A DNA stretch of 64,000 nt, from contig NZ_APHJ01000021.1 in the NCBI RefSeq assembly GCF_000403785.1, positions 496,001 to 560,000 of the forward strand. Direction: 5' to 3'. This document shows positions 52,226 through 61,536 of the stretch, one piece after another. Made by a program: the position numbers and the translations under genes. Origin of the DNA: Gillisia sp. CAL575 (lineage in GTDB: Bacteria > Bacteroidota > Bacteroidia > Flavobacteriales > Flavobacteriaceae). Numbering within the stretch: position 1 is the stretch's first letter; every line of letters starts with the position of its first letter. The notes beneath the pieces were generated by a model. The model saw nothing but the letters and a program-made list of their open reading frames with translations. It was not told where the DNA came from and searched no databases.

Positions 52226-53569
52226 TTACACTACTCCCTGCGCAAGCATAGCATCTGCTACCTTAACGAAACCAGCGATATTTGCTCCTTTCACGTAATC
52301 TACATTTCCTTGACCATCGCTTCCGTACTCTACACATGCATCATGAATATCTTTCATGATCCCGTGAAGTTTTTGGTCAACCTCTTCTGCTGTCCAGTTA
52401 TACCTCATTGAGTTTTGAGACATTTCAAGACCAGATGTTGCTACACCTCCTGCATTAGATGCTTTTCCTGGAGAAAATAAGATTTTAGCTTTTTGAAAAA
52501 CTTCAATTGCCTCTGGAGTAGTTGGCATATTAGCACCTTCTCCTACCAGTTTACAACCATTTTTCACTAATAATTTTGCGTCTTCCTCATGTAACTCATT
52601 TTGAGTGGCACATGGTAAAGCAATATCACATTTTGTTCCCCAAGGAGTTTTTCCTTCGAAGTATTTAGCTCCTTTATATTTATCGGCGTATTCAGAAATT
52701 CTTCCACGCTTTTCATTTTTAAGCTCCATTATAAAAGCTAACTTTTCAGCATCAATTCCGTCTTCATCAAGTATATATCCACCAGAATCTGACATTGTGA
52801 TCACCTTAGCTCCAAGCTGTGTTGCTTTCTCTGTAGCATATTGGGCAACGTTTCCAGAACCTGAAACAACAACTGTTTTTCCTTCTAACTTATCTCCTTT
52901 TAAAGCTAACATGTTTTGTGCGAAATAAACATTCCCATAACCTGTTGCTTCTGGACGAATTAAGGAACCACCGTAAGAACGCCCTTTACCTGTAAGTATA
53001 CCGGTAAACTCGTTTCTAATACGTTTATATTGTCCAAATAAGAATCCAATTTCACGACCACCAACTCCTATATCTCCAGCAGGCACATCTGTATCTGCTC
53101 CAATATGGCGTTGTAATTCAGTCATAAAACTTTGACAAAACTTCATTACTTCATTATCTGACTTTCCTTTTGGATCAAAATCTGATCCTCCTTTTCCACC
53201 ACCCATAGGCAATGTAGTTAAGCTGTTTTTGAAAACCTGCTCGAAAGCCAAGAATTTCAAAACACTTAAGTTAACAGTTGGGTGAAAACGCAAACCACCT
53301 TTATATGGTCCAATTGCAGAATTCATTTGAATTCTAAAACCTCTATTTATTTGTGTATTTCCTTTATCATCCAACCATGATATCCTGAACATAACTACAC
53401 GTTCTGGTTCTACCATTCGCTCTAAAAGCATGGAATTTTGATATTTTTTATTGTTTTCTATAAAGGGTATAACCGTTTCGGCAACCTCATGTACAGCTTG
53501 CATAAATTCTGGTTCGTTCTGATTTCTCTTAGAAACTACATCCAAAAAATCTTTTACACTTTGCTCCAT
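52226..53569 (-). CDS. gdhA: NADP-type glutamate dehydrogenase
   Basis: Makes glutamate from 2-oxoglutarate and ammonium, or the reverse. The 447-residue hexameric-type enzyme shows the substrate-binding KGGLRFHP and LPMGGGKGGSDFDPKGKSD with the catalytic Lys. The Rossmann loop VVVSGSGNVAQYA and the later SGLEMSQNS segment follow. The length and sequence fit the NADP-linked anabolic group, inferred. A TATATTTG box lies upstream and a terminator downstream, so it is monocistronic. Confidence 0.96.
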   Translation of the reverse strand: MEQSVKDFLDVVSKRNQNEPEFMQAVHEVAETVIPFIENNKKYQNSMLLERMVEPERVVMFRISWLDDKGNTQINRGFRIQMNSAIGPYKGGLRFHPTVNLSVLKFLAFEQVFKNSLTTLPMGGGKGGSDFDPKGKSDNEVMKFCQSFMTELQRHIGADTDVPAGDIGVGGREIGFLFGQYKRIRNEFTGILTGKGRSYGGSLIRPEATGYGNVYFAQNMLALKGDKLEGKTVVVSGSGNVAQYATEKATQLGAKVITMSDSGGYILDEDGIDAEKLAFIMELKNEKRGRISEYADKYKGAKYFEGKTPWGTKCDIALPCATQNELHEEDAKLLVKNGCKLVGEGANMPTTPEAIEVFQKAKILFSPGKASNAGGVATSGLEMSQNSMRYNWTAEEVDQKLHGIMKDIHDACVEYGSDGQGNVDYVKGANIAGFVKVADAMLAQGVV

Positions 53570-53613
53570 AATATAGGATAAATTGTTATTTATAACGTTT
53601 TCGTAATTAAGTG

Positions 53614-53647
53614 CAAATATAAATTATATATGATGAAGAACCTTCAA
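53614..53647 (-). promoter_or_regulatory. Promoter of gdhA
   Basis: On the minus strand TTG (53645-53647), a 23-bp spacer and TATATTTG (53614-53621) lie about 45-75 bp before the gdhA ATG. The spacer is at the long end of the usual range. Confidence 0.5.
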
Positions 53648-53735
53648 ATTTTATATTTTGATATAATATTAACTCTTTATTAGGCAAGAATATATAAGTA
53701 TGGTAATAGTTATATCTTCGTTTGCGGCAATTTTA

Positions 53736-53743
53736 TATATTTG
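53736..53743 (+). promoter_or_regulatory. -7 element of the THC0290-type gene
   Basis: TATATTTG lies 22 bp before the ATG at 53766. It sits inside the longer open frame, which supports the downstream start. Confidence 0.45.
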
Positions 53744-53765
53744 CTTATACATCCACTTGTTGTAT

Positions 53766-54542
53766 ATGGGAAGATCCCGACTTTTTATAATACTCTTAAC
53801 CCTCTTTCTTTTCTCTAAGAAAAATGGGTTTGCCCAACTAGGGATTTCGCATGAAATCGGAGTTCTGGTAGGGCCTGCCTCGTTTTTAACAGATTATGGA
53901 GAACGCTACGATTTGCAAAATAATGTTAGTAACTCTGGATTCGGGATAGGATTGGTGCACTACATTAACTTTGCCTACAAAGCAGAGTGTAATTGCTACA
54001 CTGTAGATAGATACTTTAATGATCACTTTAAAATTAGAACTGAGTTAGACTATTTTAGAACAAATCTAGAACATATTGGGCCTGTGGCAGACAAAAACAC
54101 CCTTGGTGGAAAACTCTTACGAGGAATGCATGGAAAAACGCAAACCTTCGAAATAGGGACACATTTAGAATATTATCCACTTAGTATCCGTGATTATGGT
54201 GCCTTTTCTTATCTATTCATGCCTTTTGTAAGCTTAGGAGTTCACTTTGTTAATTATAATCCTGATGCTTATTCAGATTTTGGACCTTTAAGCGATCCCG
54301 AAAATATTTTTCCAACCTTTCAAGGTGGAATAGATTTGGATGGTGGATCTACATGGGCCATTGTTGGAATTGCAGGAGCTAGATATAAAATAAGTCCTGT
54401 GACAGATATTGCGATTGAAGGAAGATTTCAATATTACGATGTAGACTGGATTGATGGCCTTAATATAGATGCGCCTCAAAACAAATTTAACGATGTTGTT
54501 TTCTGGCTAAATCTTGGGTTTATCTACTATTTAGATTATTAA
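53766..54542 (+). CDS. THC0290_0291 family outer-membrane-type protein
   Basis: The 258-residue product has a signal-like N-terminus (MGRSRLFIILLTLFLFSKKNGFA). The family core follows: LGISHEIGVLVGPASFLTDYGER, then VHYINFAYKAECNCYT and repeated beta strands to a WLNLGFIYYLDY end, suggesting a small outer-membrane barrel. The name is the one used for Flavobacteriaceae relatives, and function is unknown. The frame is open from 53700, but a TATATTTG promoter box at 53736-53743 makes the 53766 start more likely. It converges on the cystathionine gamma-synthase gene. Confidence 0.8.
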   Translation: MGRSRLFIILLTLFLFSKKNGFAQLGISHEIGVLVGPASFLTDYGERYDLQNNVSNSGFGIGLVHYINFAYKAECNCYTVDRYFNDHFKIRTELDYFRTNLEHIGPVADKNTLGGKLLRGMHGKTQTFEIGTHLEYYPLSIRDYGAFSYLFMPFVSLGVHFVNYNPDAYSDFGPLSDPENIFPTFQGGIDLDGGSTWAIVGIAGARYKISPVTDIAIEGRFQYYDVDWIDGLNIDAPQNKFNDVVFWLNLGFIYYLDY

Positions 54543-54552
54543 AGCGATAAAA

Positions 54553-54580
54553 AAAGGTTTCAACTAAGTTAAAACCTTTC
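54553..54580 (-). terminator. Terminator between convergent genes
   Basis: AAAGGTTT...AAACCTTT forms a stem with inner AACT/AGTT pairing. The imperfect pair is G-U on the minus strand and C-A on the plus strand, so it mainly ends the cystathionine gamma-synthase transcript. Confidence 0.7.
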
Positions 54581-54600
54581 TTTATATCCATAATTCAAAT

Positions 54601-55743
54601 CTATCCCAAAGCTTGTTTTATATCTTCAATAAGATCTTCATCATCTTCAATTCCCACACTTAAACGAATTAAAGAATCTACGATTCCTGTTTTCTCTCTA
54701 TCCTCTTTAGGAATAGATGCATGCGTCATGCTAGCTGGATGACCCGCCAAAGACTCCACCCCACCAAGAGATTCTGCTAATGTAAATACTTTTAACTTTT
54801 CTAATAGCTTAACTGCGCTGTCTAATGTTTTTTCTGAAGTGGTAAAAGAGATCATTCCGCCAAAACCTTTCATTTGTGCTTTTGCAATATCATGGTTTGG
54901 ATGATCCTCAAAACCTGGCCAATAAACCTTATCTACCTTAGGATGTGTTCTCAAGAACTTAGCAACTTTCTCTGTATTCTCACAGTGCCTCTGCATTCTA
55001 ATATGTAGTGTTTTAATTCCTCTTAGCACCAAAAAACTATCTTGAGGACCACAAATGGCACCACTAGCATTTTGCACAAAATACAATCTATCTGCTAGAT
55101 CTTTATTCTTTACCACTAGAGAACCCAGTACCACATCGCTATGTCCACCTAAATACTTGGTGGCGCTATGCATTACAATATCTGCCCCTAAGTCTAATGG
55201 CTGCTGCAAATAAGGAGTTGCAAATGTATTATCTACCGCTAAAAGCAGCTTGTGTTTTTTGGCAAGTTTAGAACAAGCAACAATATCTATAATATTCATC
55301 ATTGGGTTAGTTGGTGTTTCTACCCAGATCAATTTTGTTTTTTCATTTATAAATGCTTCAATATTACTTGCATCTTGCATTCCCACAAAATGAAATTTGA
55401 GACCCAAGCCTTCAAAGATCTTGGTGAAAAGTCTATAAGATCCTCCATAAAGATCGTTGGTAGAAATTATCTCATCACCAGGCTTAAATAATTTCATCAC
55501 TGCATCTATAGCGGCTAGTCCAGAACCAAAAGCAAGACCATATTTTCCGTTTTCAATACTTGCGAGTGCATTCTCTAGAGCAGATCTCGTTGGGTTTGCG
55601 CTACGAGAATATTCAAAACCCTTATGACCTCCTGGTGTGGTCTGGGAATAGGTCGTGGTCTGATAAATTGGAGGCATTACAGAACCGTATGCTGGATCTA
55701 TATTATGTTGCCCTCCGTGAATCGTTTTGGTATTGAATTTCAT
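54601..55743 (-). CDS. Cystathionine gamma-synthase-type PLP enzyme
   Basis: A 380-residue Cys/Met-metabolism PLP enzyme that makes cystathionine from an acylated homoserine and cysteine, or runs a related trans-sulfuration. The PLP Lys is in MHSATKYLGGHSDVVLG (about residues 191-207). The N-terminus has the PPIYQTTTY and YSRSANPTR segments, and the Asp that pairs with the PLP ring is in LAVDNTFATPYLQ. Gamma-synthase and gamma-lyase activities cannot be told apart from sequence alone. It is transcribed alone, divergent from the DUF4163/DUF3298 lipoprotein. Confidence 0.9.
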   Translation of the reverse strand: MKFNTKTIHGGQHNIDPAYGSVMPPIYQTTTYSQTTPGGHKGFEYSRSANPTRSALENALASIENGKYGLAFGSGLAAIDAVMKLFKPGDEIISTNDLYGGSYRLFTKIFEGLGLKFHFVGMQDASNIEAFINEKTKLIWVETPTNPMMNIIDIVACSKLAKKHKLLLAVDNTFATPYLQQPLDLGADIVMHSATKYLGGHSDVVLGSLVVKNKDLADRLYFVQNASGAICGPQDSFLVLRGIKTLHIRMQRHCENTEKVAKFLRTHPKVDKVYWPGFEDHPNHDIAKAQMKGFGGMISFTTSEKTLDSAVKLLEKLKVFTLAESLGGVESLAGHPASMTHASIPKEDREKTGIVDSLIRLSVGIEDDEDLIEDIKQALG

Positions 55744-55834
55744 ATATAAATATTTAATGTAAATGTACTTCTCGTATTGGGCAACTACAAAATAGCATGT
55801 ACCTTTATCCCTAATTTAACATAGAAATCTCGTT

Positions 55835-56587
55835 GTGAAAAAATTGTTTTTAGCCTTGACATTAAGCTTAGTGTTTATTGGCTGTAATAAAGATGTTCCA
55901 GAATTAAGTTTTGATGAACTGAATATTGAGCAAGTTTCTGAATTAAACTGCAATCCAGAAGAGGAGAACTGCACGTTTATAGGCATTAAAGTTCCATGGG
56001 CAATGGAAAAAGATACTCGCAGCAATTTGTTGAACAGTCACATAGAAGATCATGTTATAAAACTGATAGATTATCAGGATAACAATGACTTAAATTCTTT
56101 AGAAAACTTAGCTCAAACCTTTATTAAGGATTATGAAGCTAGCGCTAAAGAATTTCCAGAATACAACATTCCTTGGGAGGCATTCGTAGAAGGAAAAATT
56201 ACTTACGAATCTAAAAAAATAATTTCTATTCAATTTGACCTTGCTCTCTTTACTGGCGGGGCACATGGTTATACTAGTATTAGTTATTTAAATTTCGATC
56301 CTGAATCTGGAAGACTTATTTCTAATAATGATCTTTTCACAGAGGATTTTAAAGAATTTGCTGAAAAAAGATTTAGAAAGAAAAATGATATTCCAGAGAA
56401 CGAACCTATTAATAGCACGGGATTGTTTTTTGAAGATGATAAATTTCAACTTCCACAAAACATTGGTTTTCATCAAAATAAAGTTGTTTTAAGGTATAAT
56501 TCCTACGAGGTTGCTTCCTATTCTGATGGGAATATTCAACTTGTATTTAAAATGGATGAGGTTAAAAAGTATTTTAAAATTCTTTAA
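55835..56587 (+). CDS. DUF4163/DUF3298 lipoprotein
   Basis: The 250-residue product starts at GTG and has a lipobox (LVFIGC near residue 17). The DUF4163-like first half is followed by a DUF3298 domain with the LALFTGGAHGYTSISYLNFD segment (about residues 128-147), whose GGAHG is the family hallmark. Related proteins (RsiV, PdaC) are extracytoplasmic, and some bind lysozyme or deacetylate glycans, but no catalytic residues of those are claimed here. It is transcribed apart from the following arsenate-reductase-type gene. Confidence 0.82.
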   Translation: MKKLFLALTLSLVFIGCNKDVPELSFDELNIEQVSELNCNPEEENCTFIGIKVPWAMEKDTRSNLLNSHIEDHVIKLIDYQDNNDLNSLENLAQTFIKDYEASAKEFPEYNIPWEAFVEGKITYESKKIISIQFDLALFTGGAHGYTSISYLNFDPESGRLISNNDLFTEDFKEFAEKRFRKKNDIPENEPINSTGLFFEDDKFQLPQNIGFHQNKVVLRYNSYEVASYSDGNIQLVFKMDEVKKYFKIL

Positions 56588-56654
56588 TTTTGAATAGTTC
56601 TCAAAATCTTCATTTTAACTAAAAAGAATTTTTGTTCAGATTTATAAACTTATT

Positions 56655-57008
56655 ATGAAAAAGATCTATCACCTCTCTAGTTGTTCTACCTGTAAAAGGA
56701 TTTTAAATGAACTGGAGCCTTCTTCGGCTTATATTCTTCAAGATATAAAACAAGACCCCATAACTGAGGAGCAATTAGATGAAATGTATGAGTTAGCGGG
56801 AAGTTACGAATCACTTTTTAGCAAAAGAGCTCAGCTTTATAAAGAGAAAAATCTAAAAAACGAGACTTTAGATGAAACAAATTACCAGAATCTTATTCTA
56901 GAACATTATACATTCTTGAAGCGACCTGTTATAATTAATAACGATGAGATCTTTATTGGGAATTCTAAAAAAACAGTGGAGGCTGCGAAAATTTCTATGA
57001 ATGAATAG
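56655..57008 (+). CDS. ArsC/Spx family protein
   Basis: The 117-residue product has an ArsC-type thioredoxin fold with the motif SCSTCKRILNEL (Cys at residues 9 and 12) and a late FLKRPVIINNDEIFIG segment, in which Arg is the usual anion contact. It could reduce arsenate with glutaredoxin, or be one of the many ArsC-like proteins of unknown role. No ars genes are nearby. It overlaps the EamA transporter gene by 8 bp, so the two are co-translated. Confidence 0.85.
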   Translation: MKKIYHLSSCSTCKRILNELEPSSAYILQDIKQDPITEEQLDEMYELAGSYESLFSKRAQLYKEKNLKNETLDETNYQNLILEHYTFLKRPVIINNDEIFIGNSKKTVEAAKISMNE

Positions 57009-57912
57009 CCGCACGCTTGCCATTCTTGCGGCAACCGGAGCGAGTACTATTTATGGTATAAATCATACCATTGCTAAAGGATTAATGCCGGTTTATATAG
57101 AACCTTTTGGATTTATATTCTTACGAGTTACAGGAGCCGCAATCTTATTTTGGATTATAAGTTTTTGGGGACCTAAAGAAAAAGTAGCTACCGGAGATTG
57201 GACCAGATTTATAGCCTGTGCAATTTTTGGGATGGTTATTAATATGCTCATGTTCTTTAAAGGCCTTAGTCTTTCTACTCCAATAAATAGTTCTGTTATA
57301 ATTACAGTATCCCCCATTCTTGTACTATTACTTGCAGCTGTATTAATAAAGGAAAAAATAACTCTTTTAAAAACTGCAGGAATTATAATTGGTCTTGCTG
57401 GAGCTCTAGCCTTGGTGCTCTTTAGCAATCCTGAGACGGTAAATGCACCAAATATTCCCGTGGGAAATATGTTATTTATTGTGAATGCATTTTCCTATGG
57501 AGTTTATCTGATTCTTGTGAAACCGCTAACAACCAAGTATCATCCTTTCACTCTAATGAAATGGCTGTTTTTAATTGCAATTATTGTAAACTTTCCTATC
57601 ACGATCTCTGAATTCTCCCAAGTAGAATGGTTGGAATTACCGTCCCACGCCATGTGGAAAATGGGATTTGTAATTGTAGGCACTACATTTCTAACCTATT
57701 TATTGAATATTTATGCCCTAAAAGAATTAAGTGCAGCAACTATTAGCGCGTTTATTTATTTACAACCGCTAATAGCTATTACATTTGCTGTAGCTACAGG
57801 AGCAGATTCTTTAGATGCAGTAAAAATAACCGCAGCAATTTTAGTGTTTACTGGAGTTTATATGGTAACCAGAAAGACGAAACCTAAACTTGCTTCAACT
57901 CCAAATCCTTAG
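57001..57912 (+). CDS. EamA/DMT family transporter
   Basis: A 303-residue inner-membrane protein with about ten TM helices in two EamA repeats (about residues 8-140 and 155-292). Typical segments are GASTIYGINHTIAKG, LSTPINSSVIITVSPIL and LSAATISAFIYLQPLIA. Members export amino acids or other metabolites, and the substrate here is unknown. The start overlaps the ArsC-type gene by 8 bp. The 3' end overlaps the convergent thioesterase gene by 29 bp. Confidence 0.9.
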   Translation: MNSRTLAILAATGASTIYGINHTIAKGLMPVYIEPFGFIFLRVTGAAILFWIISFWGPKEKVATGDWTRFIACAIFGMVINMLMFFKGLSLSTPINSSVIITVSPILVLLLAAVLIKEKITLLKTAGIIIGLAGALALVLFSNPETVNAPNIPVGNMLFIVNAFSYGVYLILVKPLTTKYHPFTLMKWLFLIAIIVNFPITISEFSQVEWLELPSHAMWKMGFVIVGTTFLTYLLNIYALKELSAATISAFIYLQPLIAITFAVATGADSLDAVKITAAILVFTGVYMVTRKTKPKLASTPNP

Positions 57913-58372
57913 GAGCTTTCCCAAATTTACGAGTATCCTCTTTGGTTAAGATCTTAAAATCTTCTGTGTGAGGAATTTTATCGATGTCTTTTCTCATATT
58001 CTCTGGTAGTCCAATCAACTTACGCTCTTTAAGATCTATCCATCCCCCCATAGCCTCGCAACTTGCCAAATTTCTTCCTTTATGATCGTAAAAGTTATGG
58101 ACAAATTCAAAATACATTCCATCTTCAGAAATGCCTTTTAATTCTAGGCTCACTTTTACAGGCATTCCCATAAATACCTCTCGGAAATAATAAATATGCT
58201 CATAAAAAACAACAGGTCCTAGATTCTTTTTAGCTAGAGTATTCTGGTCGAATCCATTTTCCATGAAATAAGCCATTCTGGTATGACTCATAAAATTAAT
58301 AAATGCCGAATTTGCTAAATGCCTATTTGCATCTATATCACTCCATCTTATTTCAAAATCCTTCGTGTACAT
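57884..58372 (-). CDS. Acyl-CoA thioesterase, hot-dog fold
   Basis: The 162-residue protein has the 4HBT hot-dog start FEIRWSDIDANRHLANSAFINF, with the catalytic-type Asp of the DIDxNxH motif at about residue 15, and a beta-rich remainder ending in an Lys/Glu-rich tail. It likely hydrolyses acyl-CoA or acyl-ACP thioesters. Substrate is unknown. Its last 29 bp overlap the convergent EamA gene. Confidence 0.85.
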   Translation of the reverse strand: MYTKDFEIRWSDIDANRHLANSAFINFMSHTRMAYFMENGFDQNTLAKKNLGPVVFYEHIYYFREVFMGMPVKVSLELKGISEDGMYFEFVHNFYDHKGRNLASCEAMGGWIDLKERKLIGLPENMRKDIDKIPHTEDFKILTKEDTRKFGKAPKDLELKQV

Positions 58373-58468
58373 ATTTTCAAAATTTTTATAAAACTACTAA
58401 TTTATATTATGCATGCATAATTAAATAAGTTAAGAATATGCCATTTAATTTTCCGAGATTTGTGAACT

Positions 58469-59434
58469 ATGCCAATAATAGAAAGCACTTATAATCCGCC
58501 TTACATCTTCAGGAATTATCATATTTCTACAATCTATGCTGCAAAACTTAGAAGCGTACAACCTGTAGCCCAAACCAGAGAGCGATTAAAACTTAAGGAT
58601 GGAGACTTTATTGACATAGATTGGAGCACAGCCAATTCTTGCAGGTCTAACAAAGTTCTCGTTATATTACATGGCTTGGATGGAAATGCACAGCGACCCT
58701 ATGTTTTAGGCCTTGCGCATCACTTTAACAAGTATGGCTGGGACGTAGCTGCAATTAATTTTAGAGGCTGTAGTGGAGAAATAAATAAACTTTACAAATC
58801 TTATAATGCAGGTGCCAGTGAGGATTTGGATCTTGTGATTACTAGCATTCTTTCGAAAAAACAATATGAAACTTTGGCTATTAATGGTTTTAGCCTCGGT
58901 GCAAATTTATTGTTGAAATATTTAGGAGAGGGAAACGATCTTCCGCAGGAGTTAAAGGCGGCAGTTGCGATTTCTGCGCCTTGCGATCTTTATGCTTCTT
59001 TAAAGAAATTGGAGGAAAGTAGGAATTGGATTTATTCCACGCGTTTTATAATGCAACTCAAAAAGCAATTGTTTTTAAGAGAGAAGCATTTTCCTGAGGA
59101 AATTACTAAATTGCAAATTTCGAATTGCACCAATTTGTTTCAGATAGACGAGTTGTATACAAGTCAGGCTCATGGCTATGCGAGCGCTTTAGAGTATTAT
59201 GAAAAAAGTAGTGCGCTGAGTTTCCTAGCTAACATTAAAACTCCCACTCTACTTATTAATGCAAAGAATGATGGATTTCTTTCAGAAAATTCATCGCCAT
59301 ATCATATCGCAGAAAACAGTTTAAATCTTTATCTAGAGACTCCAGAATATGGTGGTCACGTAGGATTTCTTCAGAAGAAAGATGCTACGTATACAGAAGA
59401 GCGGGCTTTAGAATTTATAACTTCCCATATATAA
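58469..59434 (+). CDS. YheT-type alpha/beta hydrolase
   Basis: The 321-residue product has an alpha/beta-hydrolase fold with oxyanion loop VILHGLDGNAQRPY, nucleophile motif INGFSLGANLLLKYLGEG (GFSLG, about residues 134-138) and late PEYGGHVGFL with the catalytic His. This is the YheT/ABHD1-like branch of hydrolases with unknown physiological substrate. It is expressed alone ahead of the yicC-gmk-nadD operon, which has its own promoter. Confidence 0.88.
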   Translation: MPIIESTYNPPYIFRNYHISTIYAAKLRSVQPVAQTRERLKLKDGDFIDIDWSTANSCRSNKVLVILHGLDGNAQRPYVLGLAHHFNKYGWDVAAINFRGCSGEINKLYKSYNAGASEDLDLVITSILSKKQYETLAINGFSLGANLLLKYLGEGNDLPQELKAAVAISAPCDLYASLKKLEESRNWIYSTRFIMQLKKQLFLREKHFPEEITKLQISNCTNLFQIDELYTSQAHGYASALEYYEKSSALSFLANIKTPTLLINAKNDGFLSENSSPYHIAENSLNLYLETPEYGGHVGFLQKKDATYTEERALEFITSHI

Positions 59435-59456
59435 TTCATACTTTCCATAAGATTCT

Positions 59457-59485
59457 TTGTCCTGCTTAAGATTTGGTTATCTTTG
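59457..59485 (+). promoter_or_regulatory. Promoter of yicC-gmk-nadD
   Basis: TTG (59457-59459), an 18-bp spacer and TATCTTTG (59478-59485) match the Bacteroidota consensus, 23 bp before the yicC ATG. Confidence 0.6.
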
Positions 59486-59507
59486 CCCAACCTTTTAAAA
59501 ATCAAGC

Positions 59508-60365
59508 ATGATTCAGTCAATGACCGGTTTTGGAAAAAGTCTTTTACAACTTCCATCCAAAAAAATTACCATAGAAATTAAATCCCTTAACAGCAAAAGT
59601 CTGGATCTCAATGCCAGAATCCCGGGTCAGTACCGTGAAAAAGAATTACTGTTAAGAAATATAATCGCAAAATCACTAGTTAGAGGAAAAGTAGATTTTT
59701 CTCTGTATGTTGAAGTTACCGGAGAGGAAACAACTTCTTCTGTAAATCCTGTGGTCGTTAAAAAATACATGCAGCAACTAAGGCAAATTGCTGATGCCGA
59801 TGACGATGAATTGTTGAAAATGGCTATCCGTATGCCAGATACTATGAAACCTGAAAGGGAAGAAATTGAGGAAACAGAATTTATCGAGATCGAAAAAACC
59901 TTGCAGGAAGCATTGAAGGAAATCAATTCTTTTAGAAGTGATGAGGGAAATGCTTTGGAGAAAGATCTTTTATTTAGAGTGTCTAATATTGCACAATTGT
60001 TACAGGACATTATAGCAATGGATCCGGATAGAATTGAAGGAGTAAGAGAACGTTTGAGAAAAGGGGTTGCAGATCTTAAGGAGAAAGTTGATGAAAACAG
60101 ATTCGAGCAAGAACTGGTTTACTACATAGAAAAATTTGATATCACAGAAGAAAAGGTTCGCTTGGAAAATCACTTATCTTATTTTCTAGAAACTATTAAT
60201 TCATCTGATTCTAACGGAAGAAAATTAGGGTTTATCTCCCAAGAAATGGGTAGGGAAATCAATACTATTGGTAGCAAATCCAATTATGCTCCTATGCAGC
60301 AGTTAGTAGTGCAAATGAAAGATGAACTGGAAAAAATCAAAGAACAACTTTTAAACGTATTGTAA
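59508..60365 (+). CDS. YicC family endoribonuclease
   Basis: The 285-residue product shows the YicC N-terminus MIQSMTGFGKS, the IKSLNSKSLDLNARIP region and the C-terminal EMGREINTIGSKSNY signature. YicC proteins are RNases, with a role in RNA decay. It is first in an operon, and its TAA shares a base with the gmk start codon (TAATG). The link with gmk is conserved in many bacteria. Confidence 0.92.
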   Translation: MIQSMTGFGKSLLQLPSKKITIEIKSLNSKSLDLNARIPGQYREKELLLRNIIAKSLVRGKVDFSLYVEVTGEETTSSVNPVVVKKYMQQLRQIADADDDELLKMAIRMPDTMKPEREEIEETEFIEIEKTLQEALKEINSFRSDEGNALEKDLLFRVSNIAQLLQDIIAMDPDRIEGVRERLRKGVADLKEKVDENRFEQELVYYIEKFDITEEKVRLENHLSYFLETINSSDSNGRKLGFISQEMGREINTIGSKSNYAPMQQLVVQMKDELEKIKEQLLNVL

Positions 60366-60952
60366 TGAAAACGGGTAAATTAATTGTTTTTTCTGCACCC
60401 TCGGGATCAGGAAAAACAACCATAGTTCAGCATTTATTAGCTCATCCAGAGTTAAATCTGGAATTTTCTATTTCAGCAACATCACGCGAGCCAAGAGGAG
60501 ATGAAGTGGAAGGCAAAGATTATTATTTCTTGAATTTGCATGAATTCAAACAAAAAATAAAACACGAAGAGTTCTTAGAGTGGGAAGAAGTTTATCGTGA
60601 TAATTTTTACGGTACGCTTAAAGCAGAAATAGAACGTATTTGGGCACATGGCAAAAATGTGATCTTTGATATAGATGTGGTTGGAGGCCTAGATATAAAA
60701 CATATTTATCCTAAGCAGACCCTAGCTGTTTTTGTAAAGCCACCAAGTATTGAAGAGCTTAAAATTAGATTAAAAAAGCGCAAGACCGAAAGTGAGGATA
60801 AAATTAATATGCGCGTTGCTAAAGCTTCTATAGAACTTGCTACAGCACCTCAATTTGATTTTATTATAGAGAATAACAATCTTCAAATTGCTTTGGATGA
60901 AGCATATGATCTTGTTTCTACTTTTGTCGAAGCCAATAGCAAAGTAGGATGA
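60365..60952 (+). CDS. gmk: Guanylate kinase
   Basis: Phosphorylates GMP to GDP with ATP. The 195-residue protein has the P-loop FSAPSGSGKTTIV (about residues 8-20), the GMP-binding SATSREPRGDEVEGKDYYF and the lid region RLKKRKTESEDKI. It overlaps yicC by one base and nadD by 4 bp (ATGA), so all three are translated from one message. Confidence 0.96.
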   Translation: MKTGKLIVFSAPSGSGKTTIVQHLLAHPELNLEFSISATSREPRGDEVEGKDYYFLNLHEFKQKIKHEEFLEWEEVYRDNFYGTLKAEIERIWAHGKNVIFDIDVVGGLDIKHIYPKQTLAVFVKPPSIEELKIRLKKRKTESEDKINMRVAKASIELATAPQFDFIIENNNLQIALDEAYDLVSTFVEANSKVG

Positions 60953-61533
60953 AAAAAAAGGTAGGTCTTTATTTTGGAACTTTTAATCCAATCCATACAG
61001 GACACCTAATAATTGCTAATTATATGGTGGAATTCTCTGAGCTTTCAGAAGTTTGGATGGTTGTTACCCCACATAATCCGTTTAAAAAGAAAAGTAGCCT
61101 GCTAGAAAATCATCATAGATTAGAGATGGTTTATAAGGCTTGTGAAGATTATCCTAATTTAAAACCTAGTGATATTGAGTTTAGTCTTCAGCAACCTAAT
61201 TACACTGTAAATACCTTAATTCAATTGGAGGAAAAATATCCAAATCTGGAATTTGCGTTAATTATGGGGGAAGATAATTTGAAGAGTTTGCACAAATGGA
61301 AGAATTATGAAGTGATCTTAGAACGATACCCCATATATATTTATCCAAGAATTTCTGAAGGCTTAGTAGAAAATGAATTTTTAAATAATGATAAAATCAC
61401 TCGGGTTTCTGCACCCATTATAGAATTGTCTTCTACGTTTATAAGAAATGCAGTTAAAGATGGTAAGAATATTAGACCGATGTTGCCAGAGAAGGTCTGG
61501 AAATATTTAGATGAAATGAATTTCTATAAATAA
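60949..61533 (+). CDS. nadD: Nicotinate-nucleotide adenylyltransferase
   Basis: Forms deamido-NAD from NaMN and ATP in NAD synthesis. The 194-residue protein has the nucleotidyltransferase motifs GTFNPIHTGHLIIANYM (HxGH, about residues 17-20) and LSSTFIRNAVKDG at the end (SSTxIR). A LIMGEDNLKSLHKWKNYE segment is typical of NadD. It closes the yicC-gmk-nadD operon. A 120-bp inverted-repeat element lies directly after it. Confidence 0.95.
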   Translation: MKKKVGLYFGTFNPIHTGHLIIANYMVEFSELSEVWMVVTPHNPFKKKSSLLENHHRLEMVYKACEDYPNLKPSDIEFSLQQPNYTVNTLIQLEEKYPNLEFALIMGEDNLKSLHKWKNYEVILERYPIYIYPRISEGLVENEFLNNDKITRVSAPIIELSSTFIRNAVKDGKNIRPMLPEKVWKYLDEMNFYK

Positions 61534-61536
61534 AAA

